A DNA stretch of 64,000 nucleotides. It comes from Streptomyces spororaveus. Lineage in GTDB: Bacteria; Actinomycetota; Actinomycetes; Streptomycetales; Streptomycetaceae. The stretch covers positions 4,354,001-4,418,000 of the forward strand of contig NZ_BNED01000005.1 in NCBI RefSeq assembly GCF_016755875.1, read 5' to 3'. Below are positions 42,962 to 52,370 of the stretch, piece by piece; the first letter of the stretch is position 1; the number at the start of each line of letters is the position of its first letter. Both the position numbers and the translations under genes were made by a program. The notes beneath the pieces were generated by a model. It did no database searches and was not told the DNA's origin. It was given only the letters and a program-made list of their open reading frames with translations.

Positions 42962-44857
42962 TCAGGACGGCTGCAGGTCGCACGAGCGCACCACCCCTGT
43001 CAGCAGATCTGCGACGATCCGTACACCGTCCTCGGTGAGCACCGACTCGGCGTGGAACTGCATCGACGCGAAGCCGCGGCCGCGCAGCGCGTGGACCTCG
43101 CCGGTCGCCGTGTCCCGGCTGACCTCGACGGCGCCCAGGTCCGCGTGGCTGAATTCGTCCTCGTGGCACCGGGCGGCGAACGTGTTGTAGAAGCCCACCC
43201 GTTCACGCGCTCCGAAGAGGTCGATCTCCTTCGCCACGCCCTGGTTGGGCACCTCCCGGCGGCCGAGATCGAGACCGATCAGCGTGGACAGGACCTGATG
43301 ACTCAGGCAGACGGCCAGGAACGGCCGCCGCTCGTCGAGCAGTTGGGAGATCGCCGCCCGGAGATGGGCGATCTTCGGGCTGCCGGTGTCGCGCGGATCT
43401 CCGGGCCCCGGTCCCATGACGACCAGATCGTGCTGGTCGAAGTCGTACGGCTCGTCGAAGCGGCTGACCGTGACCCGCAGCCCCATGGCCATCAGCTGGT
43501 GGCCGATCATCGAGGTGAAGGTGTCCTCGGCGTCGACGATCAGCACGCTGCGCCCGGCGAGTTCGGTCACCGTGTCGGACCGCTCCCCGGACTCCCTCAG
43601 CCAGAAGCCGGCGATGCTGTCGTTGCGCCGCTCCAGCGCCTCGCGGACCTGGGCGTGCCCGCCGAACCGGCCGGTGCCGCCCGCCTCCAGCGCGGACAGG
43701 AGCCCCGCCGCCTTCACCCGGGTCTCGGCGACCTCGCTCATCGGGTCGGAGTGGCGGACCAGCGTCGCGCCGACGCCGATGCTCAGCCGGCCGGCGTCGC
43801 TGATGTCGGTGGTGCGGATGAGGATGGCGGAGTCCATGGTGCGGCCGCCGTTCTCGTCCCGGCCGATCAGCGCCATGACGCCGCTGTAGTAGCCGCGGCC
43901 CTCCGGCTCGTACCGGTTGATCACCTTGCAGGCGCTCTCCAGCGGGCTGCCCGTGACGGTCGGCGCGAACATCGTCTCGCGCAGGATCTCCCGTACGTCG
44001 TGGGACGTCCTGCCCTCGATGAAGTACTCGGTGTGCGCGAGCCGGGCCATCTCCTTGAGGAAGGGGCCGACGACCCGCCCGCCCGTCTCGCAGATCCGGG
44101 CCATCATCTTGAGCTCTTCGTCCACCACCATGTAGAGCTCGTCCGCCTCCTTCCGGTCCGCCAGGAAGGCCATCACGCCCGGCAGGTCGGGTCCGGCGGC
44201 GGGGTAGCGGTACGTACCGCTGATGGGGTTCATCACGGCCGTGCCGCCGTGCACACTGACGTGCCGCTCGGGGCTGGCACCGACGAAGGTGCGGCCCGCG
44301 ACGCGGACGAGGAAGGTCCAGTACGCGCCCGACTCGCGCTCGAGCAGCCGGCGGAAGAACGACAGGGCGCTGCGCGGTGTGTAGTCGCTGATGTCCGCGA
44401 CGAACGAACGCTTGATGACGAAGTTCGCCCCCTCGCCGTTGCCGATCTCCCGCTCGATGACGTCCCGCACGATCGCGGCGTACGCGTCGTCGTCCACGTC
44501 GAAACGGCCACCGGACAGGGTGACCGGCTCGTCGGGCAGCCGCCGCAGGGCGTCGCCGAGCAGCACGGTGCCCTGCTCGGCGACGGTCATGGTGATCAGC
44601 GGTTCGCCGTCGTCCGTATGGGCGAAGCCCCGTTCGGAGATCTGGCGGTACGGAATCACGGCGAGCACCTCGTGGCGCCCGGCGGCGCCTTCGGCGGGCG
44701 GCGCGTCCGCGACCGGGATGTCGGCGAGCGTCGCCACCGTGGAGACCTCCCCGAGCAGGACTTCGAGCACCTCCCGGCCGGTGGTCTCGGGCCGGTGGAG
44801 CAAGGCGTACGCGGCGGACGGTGCTGCGAGCACCCGGCCCAGCAGGTCCTCGGTCAT
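42962..44857 (-). CDS. phzE: 2-amino-2-desoxyisochorismate synthase PhzE
   Basis: A 631-residue fusion of a chorismate-binding MST domain (about residues 1-415) and a class I glutamine amidotransferase domain (about 435-631). MST motifs include [25 protein letters not shown] and [11 protein letters not shown]. The amidotransferase nucleophile lies in AVCLSHQ and the His/Glu pair in FHAES. PhzE adds ammonia to chorismate at C2 without eliminating pyruvate, giving ADIC for PhzD. The MST-GAT order and the SHQ variant are typical of PhzE rather than TrpE/TrpG. The start overlaps phzD by four bases. Confidence 0.93.
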   Translation of the reverse strand: MTEDLLGRVLAAPSAAYALLHRPETTGREVLEVLLGEVSTVATLADIPVADAPPAEGAAGRHEVLAVIPYRQISERGFAHTDDGEPLITMTVAEQGTVLLGDALRRLPDEPVTLSGGRFDVDDDAYAAIVRDVIEREIGNGEGANFVIKRSFVADISDYTPRSALSFFRRLLERESGAYWTFLVRVAGRTFVGASPERHVSVHGGTAVMNPISGTYRYPAAGPDLPGVMAFLADRKEADELYMVVDEELKMMARICETGGRVVGPFLKEMARLAHTEYFIEGRTSHDVREILRETMFAPTVTGSPLESACKVINRYEPEGRGYYSGVMALIGRDENGGRTMDSAILIRTTDISDAGRLSIGVGATLVRHSDPMSEVAETRVKAAGLLSALEAGGTGRFGGHAQVREALERRNDSIAGFWLRESGERSDTVTELAGRSVLIVDAEDTFTSMIGHQLMAMGLRVTVSRFDEPYDFDQHDLVVMGPGPGDPRDTGSPKIAHLRAAISQLLDERRPFLAVCLSHQVLSTLIGLDLGRREVPNQGVAKEIDLFGARERVGFYNTFAARCHEDEFSHADLGAVEVSRDTATGEVHALRGRGFASMQFHAESVLTEDGVRIVADLLTGVVRSCDLQPS

Positions 44858-45522
44858 CGGCCGCCGTCCGTGGCCGGGGTGGACGAGGTGAGGCCGGCCA
44901 GCACCGACTTGGCGGTGGTGACCACCGCGCAGCGCTGCGCCGCGTAGTCGAGCGCCATGTGGTGGTACTCCTGCGAGAAGTCGGCCACCGCGTCCGCGAC
45001 CAGGAACGGCTGGATGTCGTTGGTGAAGGCCTCGACCGCCGACATCAGGATGCCCACGTGGGCGTACACGCCACAGACGATCAGCTGGTCACGGCCGTGC
45101 GCGCGCATCCGCTCCAGCAGGTCCGACTTGAAGAAGGCGCTGTACCGCCATTTGGTGAACACCCAGTCGGACGGCCCCGGTTCGAGCTCGTCGACCACCT
45201 TGCGGTCCTCGGCGGACACCTTCATCCCCGGACCCCAGAAGTCCTTCAGCAGACCGCGCTCGGCGTCGGTCATACCGCCGGGCTGGGCGGTGTAGGCGAT
45301 CGGGACACCGAGCGCGGAACACTGCTCGCGCAGCAGTGCGGCGTTGCGCACCAGCTCGTTGCCGGGGGACTGGTCCTGCGGGAACGGCCGCAGGAAGTAG
45401 CGCTGCATGTCGTGGACGAGCAGCACCGCTCGGTCCGGGTCGACCGTCCACTGTGCCGTGTTGGCCGGAAGGTCGCCCTCGGAAGGCATCGGGTAAGGGT
45501 CGATGGGCGGGATTCCCCCCAT
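44854..45522 (-). CDS. phzD: Isochorismatase-family hydrolase PhzD
   Basis: 222 residues: [13 protein letters not shown] start, VHDMQRYFL (catalytic Asp), [12 protein letters not shown] (catalytic Lys) and [18 protein letters not shown]. It hydrolyses the vinyl ether of ADIC to trans-2,3-dihydro-3-hydroxyanthranilate (DHHA). It overlaps phzE and follows phzC by about 80 bases in the same reverse operon. Confidence 0.95.
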   Translation of the reverse strand: MGGIPPIDPYPMPSEGDLPANTAQWTVDPDRAVLLVHDMQRYFLRPFPQDQSPGNELVRNAALLREQCSALGVPIAYTAQPGGMTDAERGLLKDFWGPGMKVSAEDRKVVDELEPGPSDWVFTKWRYSAFFKSDLLERMRAHGRDQLIVCGVYAHVGILMSAVEAFTNDIQPFLVADAVADFSQEYHHMALDYAAQRCAVVTTAKSVLAGLTSSTPATDGGR

Positions 45523-45605
45523 GGCTGTCCTTTCGCTCGGTGTCCGCCGGATGGGTGCGGACGTACGGGACGGCTGTGCGGTGCGGCGTACGGGTACCGG
45601 ACCCG

Positions 45606-46778
45606 TCAGCCGAGCCAGGCCGAGGCCACCGACATCGCCTGGCCCGGGTTCAGACGCGGGTCGCAGAAGCTCGTGTACTTGTCGCCGAGGCGGTGCATCC
45701 GGTCCACGTCGGTGACGCACTCGGTGACCTCGTCGGGAGTGGTCTCCAGGTGGATGCCGCCGGCCACGCCGCCCGCCGCGGTGACCGCGCGCTGGAATTC
45801 GACGACCTCCCGCACGACGGTCTTCACGAGCCGCGTCTTGAGCCCTTCGGGGCCGGTGACGGTGTTGCCGTGCATGGGGTCGGTCAGCCAGACGACCGGG
45901 TGGCCGGCCGCGCGGACCACCTCGACCAGGGCGGGCAGACGCTCGCCCACCAGGTCGGCGCCCATGCGGGCGATCAGGGTGAGACGGCCGGGCGTACGCT
46001 CCGGGTCGAGCTTCTCGCACAGTGCCAGCAGCTCACCCGCCGTCATCCCGGGGCCGACCTTGCAGGCCACCGGGTTGGCCACGGAGGCGAGCAGCGCGAC
46101 GTGCGCGCCGTCCACCTGGCGGGTGCGCTCGCCGATCCACGGCCAGTGGGTGGAGGTGAGCAGCAGCCGTCCGTCGGGCTGCGGGCGCGTCATCGCCAGT
46201 TCGTAGTCCAGCAGCAGCGCCTCGTGGCTGGTCCACACCGGGGTGTCGGGCCGGGTGCGCCGGTCCTCGCGTCCCCAGCCGAGGAAGTCGAGCACGCGGC
46301 GGGAGGAGGCGTAGCCCGTCAGCATCCGGGTCGGGTCGGGCCTGCGCAGCTCGGGGTCGGGCTCGGGGGCGTTGACCATGTGGCCGCGGTAGACCGGGAG
46401 TTCCACGCCGCCGACGGTCTCGGTGGGGTTGGATCTCGGCTTGCCGTACTGCCCGGCCATCCGGCCGACCCGCAGGACCGGCTTGTGCGAGCTCATCTTC
46501 ATGATGCCCGCCAGCGCCTCCAGCAGGCCCGCCTTGCGGGCGACGTCGCTCTGGTTGCTCTCGGCCCAGTCCTCGGCGCAGTCGCCGGACTGGATGATCT
46601 GTACCCGGCCGGCGGCGGCCTCGGCGAGGCGCGCGCGGAGCGCGTCGGTGTCGGCGGCGTCGACGAGCGGGGGTGCGGAAGCGAGTTCCTCCCTTACCCG
46701 GGCGAGTTCCGCGTGGCCTTCCCAGTCCGGCTGCTGAACCGCGGGCAACGAGCGGAGGGATGCGTGGACATTGTTCAC
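45606..46778 (-). CDS. phzC: Class II DAHP synthase PhzC
   Basis: 390 residues, plant-type (class II) DAHP synthase with [32 protein letters not shown] and the C-terminal [16 protein letters not shown]. It condenses PEP and erythrose-4-phosphate and opens the shikimate pathway. The phz-type enzyme is shorter than housekeeping AroG-type class II enzymes and is expected to lack full aromatic feedback control. It is the first gene of the reverse phz unit, divergent from phzB. Confidence 0.94.
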   Translation of the reverse strand: MNNVHASLRSLPAVQQPDWEGHAELARVREELASAPPLVDAADTDALRARLAEAAAGRVQIIQSGDCAEDWAESNQSDVARKAGLLEALAGIMKMSSHKPVLRVGRMAGQYGKPRSNPTETVGGVELPVYRGHMVNAPEPDPELRRPDPTRMLTGYASSRRVLDFLGWGREDRRTRPDTPVWTSHEALLLDYELAMTRPQPDGRLLLTSTHWPWIGERTRQVDGAHVALLASVANPVACKVGPGMTAGELLALCEKLDPERTPGRLTLIARMGADLVGERLPALVEVVRAAGHPVVWLTDPMHGNTVTGPEGLKTRLVKTVVREVVEFQRAVTAAGGVAGGIHLETTPDEVTECVTDVDRMHRLGDKYTSFCDPRLNPGQAMSVASAWLG

Positions 46779-46863
46779 CTGATACCTCCCGTGGTGGATT
46801 GATGCCGTGATCGCGCCCCGACTCTTACGGACCCGGTGGAGGGTCCGGAAACCTCACCCGCGT

Positions 46864-46907
46864 ACTCCGTCAAATGCCGCCGCATTCTCGTCCCGACTTG
46901 ACGGAGT
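46864..46907. promoter_or_regulatory. Perfect 10-bp inverted repeat in the phzC-phzB divergent promoter
   Basis: ACTCCGTCAA (46864-46873) mirrors TTGACGGAGT (46898-46907) around a 24-base centre. Each arm reads TTGACGGAGT toward its own gene, so both divergent units may share the same -35-like element or activator site. It lies in the 245-base gap 46779-47023. No strong -10 is visible at the usual distance, which would fit activator-dependent promoters. Confidence 0.6.
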
Positions 46908-47023
46908 TCTGCTTTCGGCGTTGCGGAACGCGGGCGTCCCGAAGAGAGTCCAGCCGTGCGGCGGCCCCCCGGGACATGCCGCGGATCAGTCCCCAGAGGT
47001 GTCCAGACATGTGGAGGTCAGTG

Positions 47024-47512
47024 ATGTTCGAGGCCGCGCGACCGCAGGCATTCGCCGACGATGCGGAACTCCGGCGCAACAACCGGGCGATCGTCGAGCA
47101 GTACATGAACACTCGTGGTCAGGACCGCCTTGAGCGCCACCTGCTGTTCACCGAGGACGGCAGCGGCGGGCTGTGGACCACCGACACCGGGGAGCCGATC
47201 GTCATCCGCGGCCGGGACACCCTCGCGCAGCACGCGGTGTGGTCGCTGAAGTGCTTCCCCGACTGGGTCTGGACGAACATCGAGATCTACGAGACGCAGG
47301 ACCCGAACCGTTTCTGGGTGGAATGCGACGGCGAAGGGAAGATCCTCTTCCCCGGCTACCCCGAGGGCCACTACAAGAACCACTTCATCCACGCCTTCGA
47401 GTTCGAGAACGGGAAGATCAAGCAGGAGCGGGAGTTCATGAATCCCAATCAGCAGCTGCGCGCTCTCGGAATTCCCGTACCGTCGGTGAAGCGCGAGGGA
47501 ATTCCGACCTGA
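47024..47512 (+). CDS. phzB: Phenazine biosynthesis protein PhzA/B (single copy)
   Basis: 162 residues from ATG 47024, six bases after GGAGG. The fold is SnoaL/ketosteroid-isomerase-like with RRNNRAIVEQYM, FTEDGSGGLWTTDTGEP, LKCFPDWVWTNIEIYETQDPNRFWVECDGEG and FPGYPEGHYKNHFIHAFEFENGKIK, all PhzB hallmarks. It promotes condensation of two aminoketone units into the tricycle. Pseudomonads have two copies (A and B); here only one is present, as in other actinobacteria. Confidence 0.95.
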   Translation: MFEAARPQAFADDAELRRNNRAIVEQYMNTRGQDRLERHLLFTEDGSGGLWTTDTGEPIVIRGRDTLAQHAVWSLKCFPDWVWTNIEIYETQDPNRFWVECDGEGKILFPGYPEGHYKNHFIHAFEFENGKIKQEREFMNPNQQLRALGIPVPSVKREGIPT

Positions 47513-47513
47513 C

Positions 47514-47849
47514 ATGAAGGCCGACATTGCCTGGTGGGACCTGGGGGAATCCCCGGAGACGATCGAGTCCCTGCGCGAGCACCTGCGGGACGGCGGCGTG
47601 GACCCCTGGTCGGACGTACCCGGGCTGCGCCTGAAGTTCTGGATGGCCGACGCGGACAACAACCGCTGGGGAGCCGTCATGGTGTGGGAGACCGGTCCCC
47701 CCACGGACCGGCCGCTGCCGCCCAATCGCGCGGCCGAGCTGATCGGCTTTCCGCCCACGCACCGGACGCGCTTCGACATCGAGGCCACCGTCGAGGGCAT
47801 TCACTCCCTTCCGGTACTGAACCGCCTCGGCCCGGCATTCACCCAGTGA
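47514..47849 (+). CDS. Small YdhR/ABM-like protein between phzB and phzF
   Basis: 111 residues starting two bases after the phzB stop. The pattern GLRLKFWMADADNNRWGAVMVWE, followed by a helix and a hydrophobic strand, resembles dimeric ferredoxin-like YdhR or monooxygenase-type small proteins (GFLWKVW...GGIYLF). No catalytic residues can be named. Tight placement in the core phz unit suggests a helper or tailoring role. Confidence 0.65.
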   Translation: MKADIAWWDLGESPETIESLREHLRDGGVDPWSDVPGLRLKFWMADADNNRWGAVMVWETGPPTDRPLPPNRAAELIGFPPTHRTRFDIEATVEGIHSLPVLNRLGPAFTQ

Positions 47850-47893
47850 CGCCGGCCCGGCAGACCCGTCGCACGACCTCTTCAGGAGAACCC

Positions 47894-48727
47894 ATGCACG
47901 ACTACATGGTGGTCGACGCCTTCGCCCGAAAGCCGCTCGAAGGAAATCCGGTGGCCGTCTTCTTCGACACCGCCGACCTCACGGGCGAGCGGATGCAGCA
48001 GATGGCCCGCGAGATGAACCTCTCCGAGTGCACCTTCGTCCTCCCGGCGGAGCAGGGCGGCGACGCGCGCATCCGGATCTTCACCCCGGTCAACGAGCTG
48101 CCGTTCGCCGGTCATCCCATGCTCGGCACCGCGGTCGCCCTCGGCGTGACCATGAAGCGGAACGAGCTGCGCCTGGAGACCGCCATGGGCGTCATCCCCT
48201 TCGAGCTGTCCGACGAGGGCGGGGCCACCGCCGTACGGATGCAGCAGCCCGTTCCCACCTGGGAGCCGTACGAGCACAGCGAGGAGCTGCTGTCCGCGCT
48301 CGGCGTCGAGGAGACCGTCACCCCGGTCGTCGCCTACCGCAACGGCCCCCGCCACGTCTTCGTCGGCCTGGAGAGCGTCGAGGCGCTCTCCGCCCTGCAC
48401 CCGGACCACCGCGCTCTGTCCGCGTTCCCGGACATGGCCGCCAACTGCTTCGCCGGGGCGGGTACGCACTGGCGCACCCGGATGTTCTCGCCGGCGTACG
48501 GCGTGGTCGAGGACGCGGCGACCGGTTCGGCGGCGGGCCCGCTCGCGATCCACCTGGCCCGGCACGGGCTCGCCTCGTACGGCCAGGAACTGGAGATCCT
48601 CCAGGGGGTCGAGATGGGCCGCCCCTCCCTGATGCGCGCGATCGCGGAGGGCGAGGGCGAGACCGTCACCTCGGCGCACGTCGGCGGCCATGGCGCCGTC
48701 GTCGCCCGCGGCACCATCTACGTTTAG
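47894..48727 (+). CDS. phzF: DHHA isomerase PhzF
   Basis: 277 residues of the diaminopimelate-epimerase-like fold. Catalytic Glu45 lies in NLSECTF, His74 in FAGHPMLGT and Asp207 in EDAATGSAAGP. PhzF shifts the double bonds of DHHA, giving the aminoketone that dimerises with PhzB help. ATG 47894 follows a CAGGAG site. It is the third gene of the forward phz unit. Confidence 0.95.
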   Translation: MHDYMVVDAFARKPLEGNPVAVFFDTADLTGERMQQMAREMNLSECTFVLPAEQGGDARIRIFTPVNELPFAGHPMLGTAVALGVTMKRNELRLETAMGVIPFELSDEGGATAVRMQQPVPTWEPYEHSEELLSALGVEETVTPVVAYRNGPRHVFVGLESVEALSALHPDHRALSAFPDMAANCFAGAGTHWRTRMFSPAYGVVEDAATGSAAGPLAIHLARHGLASYGQELEILQGVEMGRPSLMRAIAEGEGETVTSAHVGGHGAVVARGTIYV

Positions 48728-48737
48728 AGAGGCTCCC

Positions 48738-49409
48738 GTGAGCACGATCACCAGCACCAGCACCCCTGGCAACAGCAGCAAGTTCGAGTCCCTCAGCGGC
48801 GAGACCGACCTCGACTTCCCCGAGTACGACAACCCGGCGGCCGACCCGGTCGAGCTGCTGCGGACCTGGCTCACCCAGGCCGGCGACCGCGGCGTCCGCG
48901 AACCGCGGGCCCTCGCGCTGGCCACCGCCGACGCCCGGGGCCGCGCCTCCACCCGCATCATCGCGATCACCGCGGTGACCGACCGCGGCCTGGTCTTCAT
49001 GAGCCACACCAGCAGCCAGAAGGGCCGCGAGATAGCCGAGACGGGCTGGGCCTCGGGCCTGCTCTACTGGCGGGAGACCGCCCAGCAGATCAGCATCAGC
49101 GGCGAGGTCGAGCAGCTCGGCGACGCCGAGTCCGACGCCCTCTGGTACGGGCGCCCGGTTCCCATGCACGCGATGTCGACGGCCGCCCACCAGAGTGAGC
49201 CGCTGGACGACGTGGCGGCGCTGCGGGAGGCGGCCACCCGCCTCGAAGCGGCCGGTACGCCGCTGCCGCGCCCGGAACGCTTCGTCGGCTACCTGCTGGT
49301 TCCCTCGGCCATCGAGTTCTGGGCGGCGAGCTCCGACCGGCTGCACCGCAGGCTCCGCTACGACCGGCTCGCCGATCGGAGCTGGAGCCCGAGCCGGCTC
49401 CAGCCGTGA
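48738..49409 (+). CDS. phzG: FMN-dependent oxidase PhzG
   Basis: About 223 residues from GTG 48738. The PNPOx-like split-barrel contains EPRALALATADARGRASTRIIAI, FMSHTSSQKGREIAE, YWRETAQQISISGEVEQL and the C-terminal AIEFWAASSDRLHRR. PhzG oxidises hexahydro-phenazine intermediates to dihydro-PDC and dihydro-PCA. The first 25 residues are Ser/Thr-rich and probably flexible. Ten bases separate it from phzF. Confidence 0.94.
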   Translation: MSTITSTSTPGNSSKFESLSGETDLDFPEYDNPAADPVELLRTWLTQAGDRGVREPRALALATADARGRASTRIIAITAVTDRGLVFMSHTSSQKGREIAETGWASGLLYWRETAQQISISGEVEQLGDAESDALWYGRPVPMHAMSTAAHQSEPLDDVAALREAATRLEAAGTPLPRPERFVGYLLVPSAIEFWAASSDRLHRRLRYDRLADRSWSPSRLQP

Positions 49410-49423
49410 AGGGGACGGGCCCC

Positions 49424-50698
49424 ATGCACGTGCTGGTCAGCGGGGGCGGGATAGGTGGTCTCACCACCGCCCTGGCCCTCCACGCAGCGGGCATCCGCGC
49501 GACGGTACTGGAGCGGACCCGCGAGATCCGGCCACTCGGCGTGGGAATCAACCTCCAGCCGCACGCGGTCCGCGAGCTCACGGAACTGGGCTTCGCCGAC
49601 GAACTCGCCGCCATCGGCGTGGCCACCGCGGAGATGGTCTGGGTCGACCGCTCCGGCAACCGCCTGCACCACGAGGACCGCGGCACCGCCCGCGGCTACC
49701 ACTGGCCGCAGTACTCGGTCCACCGCGGTGAGCTGCAGATGATGCTGCTCGCCGCGGTACGCGAGCGGCTCGGCCCCGAAGCGGTCCGCACCGGAACGGT
49801 CTTCGAGGGCGTACGGCAGAGCTCCGACGGGGTACGGGTGCGCGCCACCGTCCGGGAGACCGGTGAGGCGGTGGACATCGCCGGGGACCTGCTCGTCGGT
49901 GCGGACGGCCTGCACTCGGCGGTGCGCGCCGGGCTCCACCCGGACGAAGGACCGCTGCGCTGGTCGGGGACCATGATGTGGCGCGGGGTCACCGAGACCG
50001 ACGCGTTCCTGACCGGCCGCACCATGATCCACGCCGATGCCGGCCGGGGCGCCCGGCTGATCGCCTACCCGATCCGCCCGCACGCGGCGGGGCAGGGGCG
50101 CTCGCTGACCAACTGGGTCTGCATGGTCTCCGTCGCCGACCCCGGCCCGCTCGACGAGGCCGCCGGCTGGAACCGGGCCGGCCGGCTCGACGACGTACTG
50201 CCCCACTTCGCCGACTGGGAGATCGACTGGCTCGACGTGCCCGGGATGCTGACCGGCGGCGGGGACGTCCTGGAGTACCCGATGGTCGACCGCGACCCGC
50301 TGCCGAGCTGGGGCGACGGGCGGGTAACCCTCCTCGGCGACGCCGCGCACCCGATGTACCCGGTCGGTGCGAACGGCGCCTCGCAGGCGATCGTCGACGC
50401 ACGCGTCCTGGCGTACGAACTGGCGGCACAGGAGGATCCGGTCGCCGCGCTGCGTACCTACGAGGACAAGCGCCGGGCCGCCACCAGCGCCGTCGTGCTC
50501 GCGAACCGGCGGATGGACCGGTCGAAACCCAAGAACGCCAAGAACCCCGACGACCCGGCCGGCCGGAACGACGCGCCGGCCGAGGGGATCTACACCAAGA
50601 TCGCCAACACGTACCGGAACTCCGCCGGGGACGATGTGGCCGAACTCAACGCGCGTGCCTCGCTGCACCCGCCGATCCGCAAGGGAGCACCGGCATGA
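49424..50698 (+). CDS. phzS: PhzS-like flavin monooxygenase
   Basis: About 424 residues of the group A flavin hydroxylases: VSGGGIGGLTTALAL at the N-terminus, the DG motif GADGLHSAVRAG and an intact GD motif LLGDAAHPMYPVGANGASQAI. Its alignment with pseudomonad PhzS (LQPHAVRELTELG, HRGELQMMLL) supports decarboxylative hydroxylation of phenazine-1-carboxylate to 1-hydroxyphenazine. ATG 49424 is chosen for the AAGGGG site; GTG 49406 overlaps the phzG stop and is possible. The symbol is by similarity. Confidence 0.82.
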   Translation: MHVLVSGGGIGGLTTALALHAAGIRATVLERTREIRPLGVGINLQPHAVRELTELGFADELAAIGVATAEMVWVDRSGNRLHHEDRGTARGYHWPQYSVHRGELQMMLLAAVRERLGPEAVRTGTVFEGVRQSSDGVRVRATVRETGEAVDIAGDLLVGADGLHSAVRAGLHPDEGPLRWSGTMMWRGVTETDAFLTGRTMIHADAGRGARLIAYPIRPHAAGQGRSLTNWVCMVSVADPGPLDEAAGWNRAGRLDDVLPHFADWEIDWLDVPGMLTGGGDVLEYPMVDRDPLPSWGDGRVTLLGDAAHPMYPVGANGASQAIVDARVLAYELAAQEDPVAALRTYEDKRRAATSAVVLANRRMDRSKPKNAKNPDDPAGRNDAPAEGIYTKIANTYRNSAGDDVAELNARASLHPPIRKGAPA

Positions 50699-51045
50699 CA
50701 TTCGGGACCGAGCCCACGGACGTGACCGCGACGTACTACGCGGCCTGGAAGGTCAAGGACTTCGACACCCTGCGCTCGGTGCTCGCCGAGACCGTGGATT
50801 TCGTCGGCCCGTACGGCAGCGCCACCAGCGCCGACGAATTCCGCGCGAAGATCGAGGTGGCCTCGGAGATCAACACCGACATCGTCGTCAAGAAGGTCTT
50901 CAGCGACGGACCCGACGTGCTCACCTGGTTCGAGATGCACACCAGCGTCGCCGAGCCGGTCCAGGTGGCCACGTGGAGCCATGTCGTGGACGGCAAGATC
51001 GCCCGCCAGCGGGTGGCCTTCGATCCGCGCCCGATCACCGGCTAG
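50695..51045 (+). CDS. SnoaL-like protein
   Basis: 116 residues of the NTF2/SnoaL fold (DVTATYYAAWKVKDFDTLRSVL, FVGPYGSATSADEFRAKI, WSHVVDGKIARQRVAFDP). The start overlaps the monooxygenase stop (ATGA). The fold is the same as PhzB, but the sequence is unrelated at motif level. It could be a cyclase, isomerase or hydroxylase helper. It is the last clear gene of the forward phz unit. Confidence 0.8.
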   Translation: MTFGTEPTDVTATYYAAWKVKDFDTLRSVLAETVDFVGPYGSATSADEFRAKIEVASEINTDIVVKKVFSDGPDVLTWFEMHTSVAEPVQVATWSHVVDGKIARQRVAFDPRPITG

Positions 51046-51200
51046 GCCGGCTCTTCCGGGCCGCGGTCCCGTGTGACCGGACAATCACCGGGTGCCGGAA
51101 GCTAGTGGCCGGTGCACCTCGTCCCCGATGCCCCGGTGCCGTCAGGCTTCTGAGGACAGCTCAGAAGAGCTGCCGGGACAGTGCATGGAGGGGGAGTTCT

Positions 51201-52370
51201 GTGAGCGTCCACGCTGACGGAATCATGTCTGTACGAGAACTGCGGCGCGGAGCGGTGGCGGTCGGATCCGAACGGGAACAGGTGCTCCAGGAGCTGAGCA
51301 CCGCCCTGTTCGCCTCGCTCCCCCGCAGGGATCAGCGGCGCAAAGGGGAGCAGTACGTGCGCGGCCTGCTGGCCGCACAGGGCCGCAGGTCCATCAGGAA
51401 CGTCGCGGTCTGCCTCGGCGACCCGACGCTGGAGCAGAGTCTGCACCACTTCATCTGCAACTCGACCTGGGACTGGATGCCGGTGCGCGAGGCGCTCGCG
51501 GACTGGCTCCGCCAGGCGATCGGACCGCAGGCCTGGGTGGTGCGGCAGATGTCGATACCGAAGTCCGGCCGGCATTCGGTGGGCGTCGGCCGCGGCCTCG
51601 ACCTCCATCGGGACCAGCCCTTCCACGGGCAGCAGGCGTTCGGGGTGTGGGCCGCCTCCGAGCAGGCCAGTTCACCGGTGAACTGGCGGCTGCTGCTGGA
51701 GGAGGCGCAGGGCGAGACGCAGGAGGAGTGCGCGGCCGCCGCGGCCCTCGACTTCTCCCGCCTCTACGACGCCTCCCGCCGGCCCGTCGTGCTCGACACA
51801 CCCACCCGGGACCCGGAGTCCGTGATCCGGCGCTTCAACGACGCCGGAGTGCCCGTGCTCGTACGCGTCCAGGGCACCGCGCAGCTCACGGTCCGTGAAG
51901 CGGCCCTGCCCGGGTACGGCCAGGGTGCGCACTCGGCCCAGCGGATCGCCGACTCGGTCAGGGGATTGCGCAGGCCCACCGGATGGCTCGACCCGACGGC
52001 GCCCTCCGGCGTACGGCACGTACCCGCCGCGAAGGTGCGCGTGGGACTGCCGGGAAGGGAAGAGGGCCTGGCGCGCGGGCTCGTACTCGTCGGGGAGTGG
52101 GAGAGCCCCAGGCGTCCCGCCACCCGGCTGTGGCTCACCAACATGGCCGAGGTGCCCGCGTCGGCGCTGCTGCGTCTGGCGAAGCTCACCGACCGGGTGG
52201 GGCAGGACCTGTCGGGTTTCGGGGACCGGGCCGGGCTGCGGGACTTCGAGGGGAGGTCCCTGCGGGGGTGGCACTGCCACATCACTCTGGCGTCCGCCGC
52301 GCACGCCGTGGAGGTGCTGACGGCGAGCCGCCGTGACGGCGAGCGCTACTTCCCCGGAATCCCGGCCTGA
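51201..52370 (+). CDS. IS701-type transposase-derived protein
   Basis: 389 residues from GTG 51201 after GGAGGGGGAG. It matches the domesticated DDE-like family often annotated as IS701 transposase in Streptomyces antibiotic clusters (QYVRGLLAAQGRRSIRNVA, LEQSLHHFICNSTWDWMPVREAL, WVVRQMSIPKSG). No terminal inverted repeats or target duplications are visible around it. The gene is intact and has a good ribosome site. The family is thought to act in regulation rather than movement. Its 3' end overlaps the 3' end of the convergent regulator by 25 bases. Confidence 0.8.
   Translation: MSVHADGIMSVRELRRGAVAVGSEREQVLQELSTALFASLPRRDQRRKGEQYVRGLLAAQGRRSIRNVAVCLGDPTLEQSLHHFICNSTWDWMPVREALADWLRQAIGPQAWVVRQMSIPKSGRHSVGVGRGLDLHRDQPFHGQQAFGVWAASEQASSPVNWRLLLEEAQGETQEECAAAAALDFSRLYDASRRPVVLDTPTRDPESVIRRFNDAGVPVLVRVQGTAQLTVREAALPGYGQGAHSAQRIADSVRGLRRPTGWLDPTAPSGVRHVPAAKVRVGLPGREEGLARGLVLVGEWESPRRPATRLWLTNMAEVPASALLRLAKLTDRVGQDLSGFGDRAGLRDFEGRSLRGWHCHITLASAAHAVEVLTASRRDGERYFPGIPA

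Noticed and set aside
51201..52370. Active insertion sequence
   Set aside because: No terminal inverted repeats or target-site duplications are visible, and the gene sits in operon-like context.
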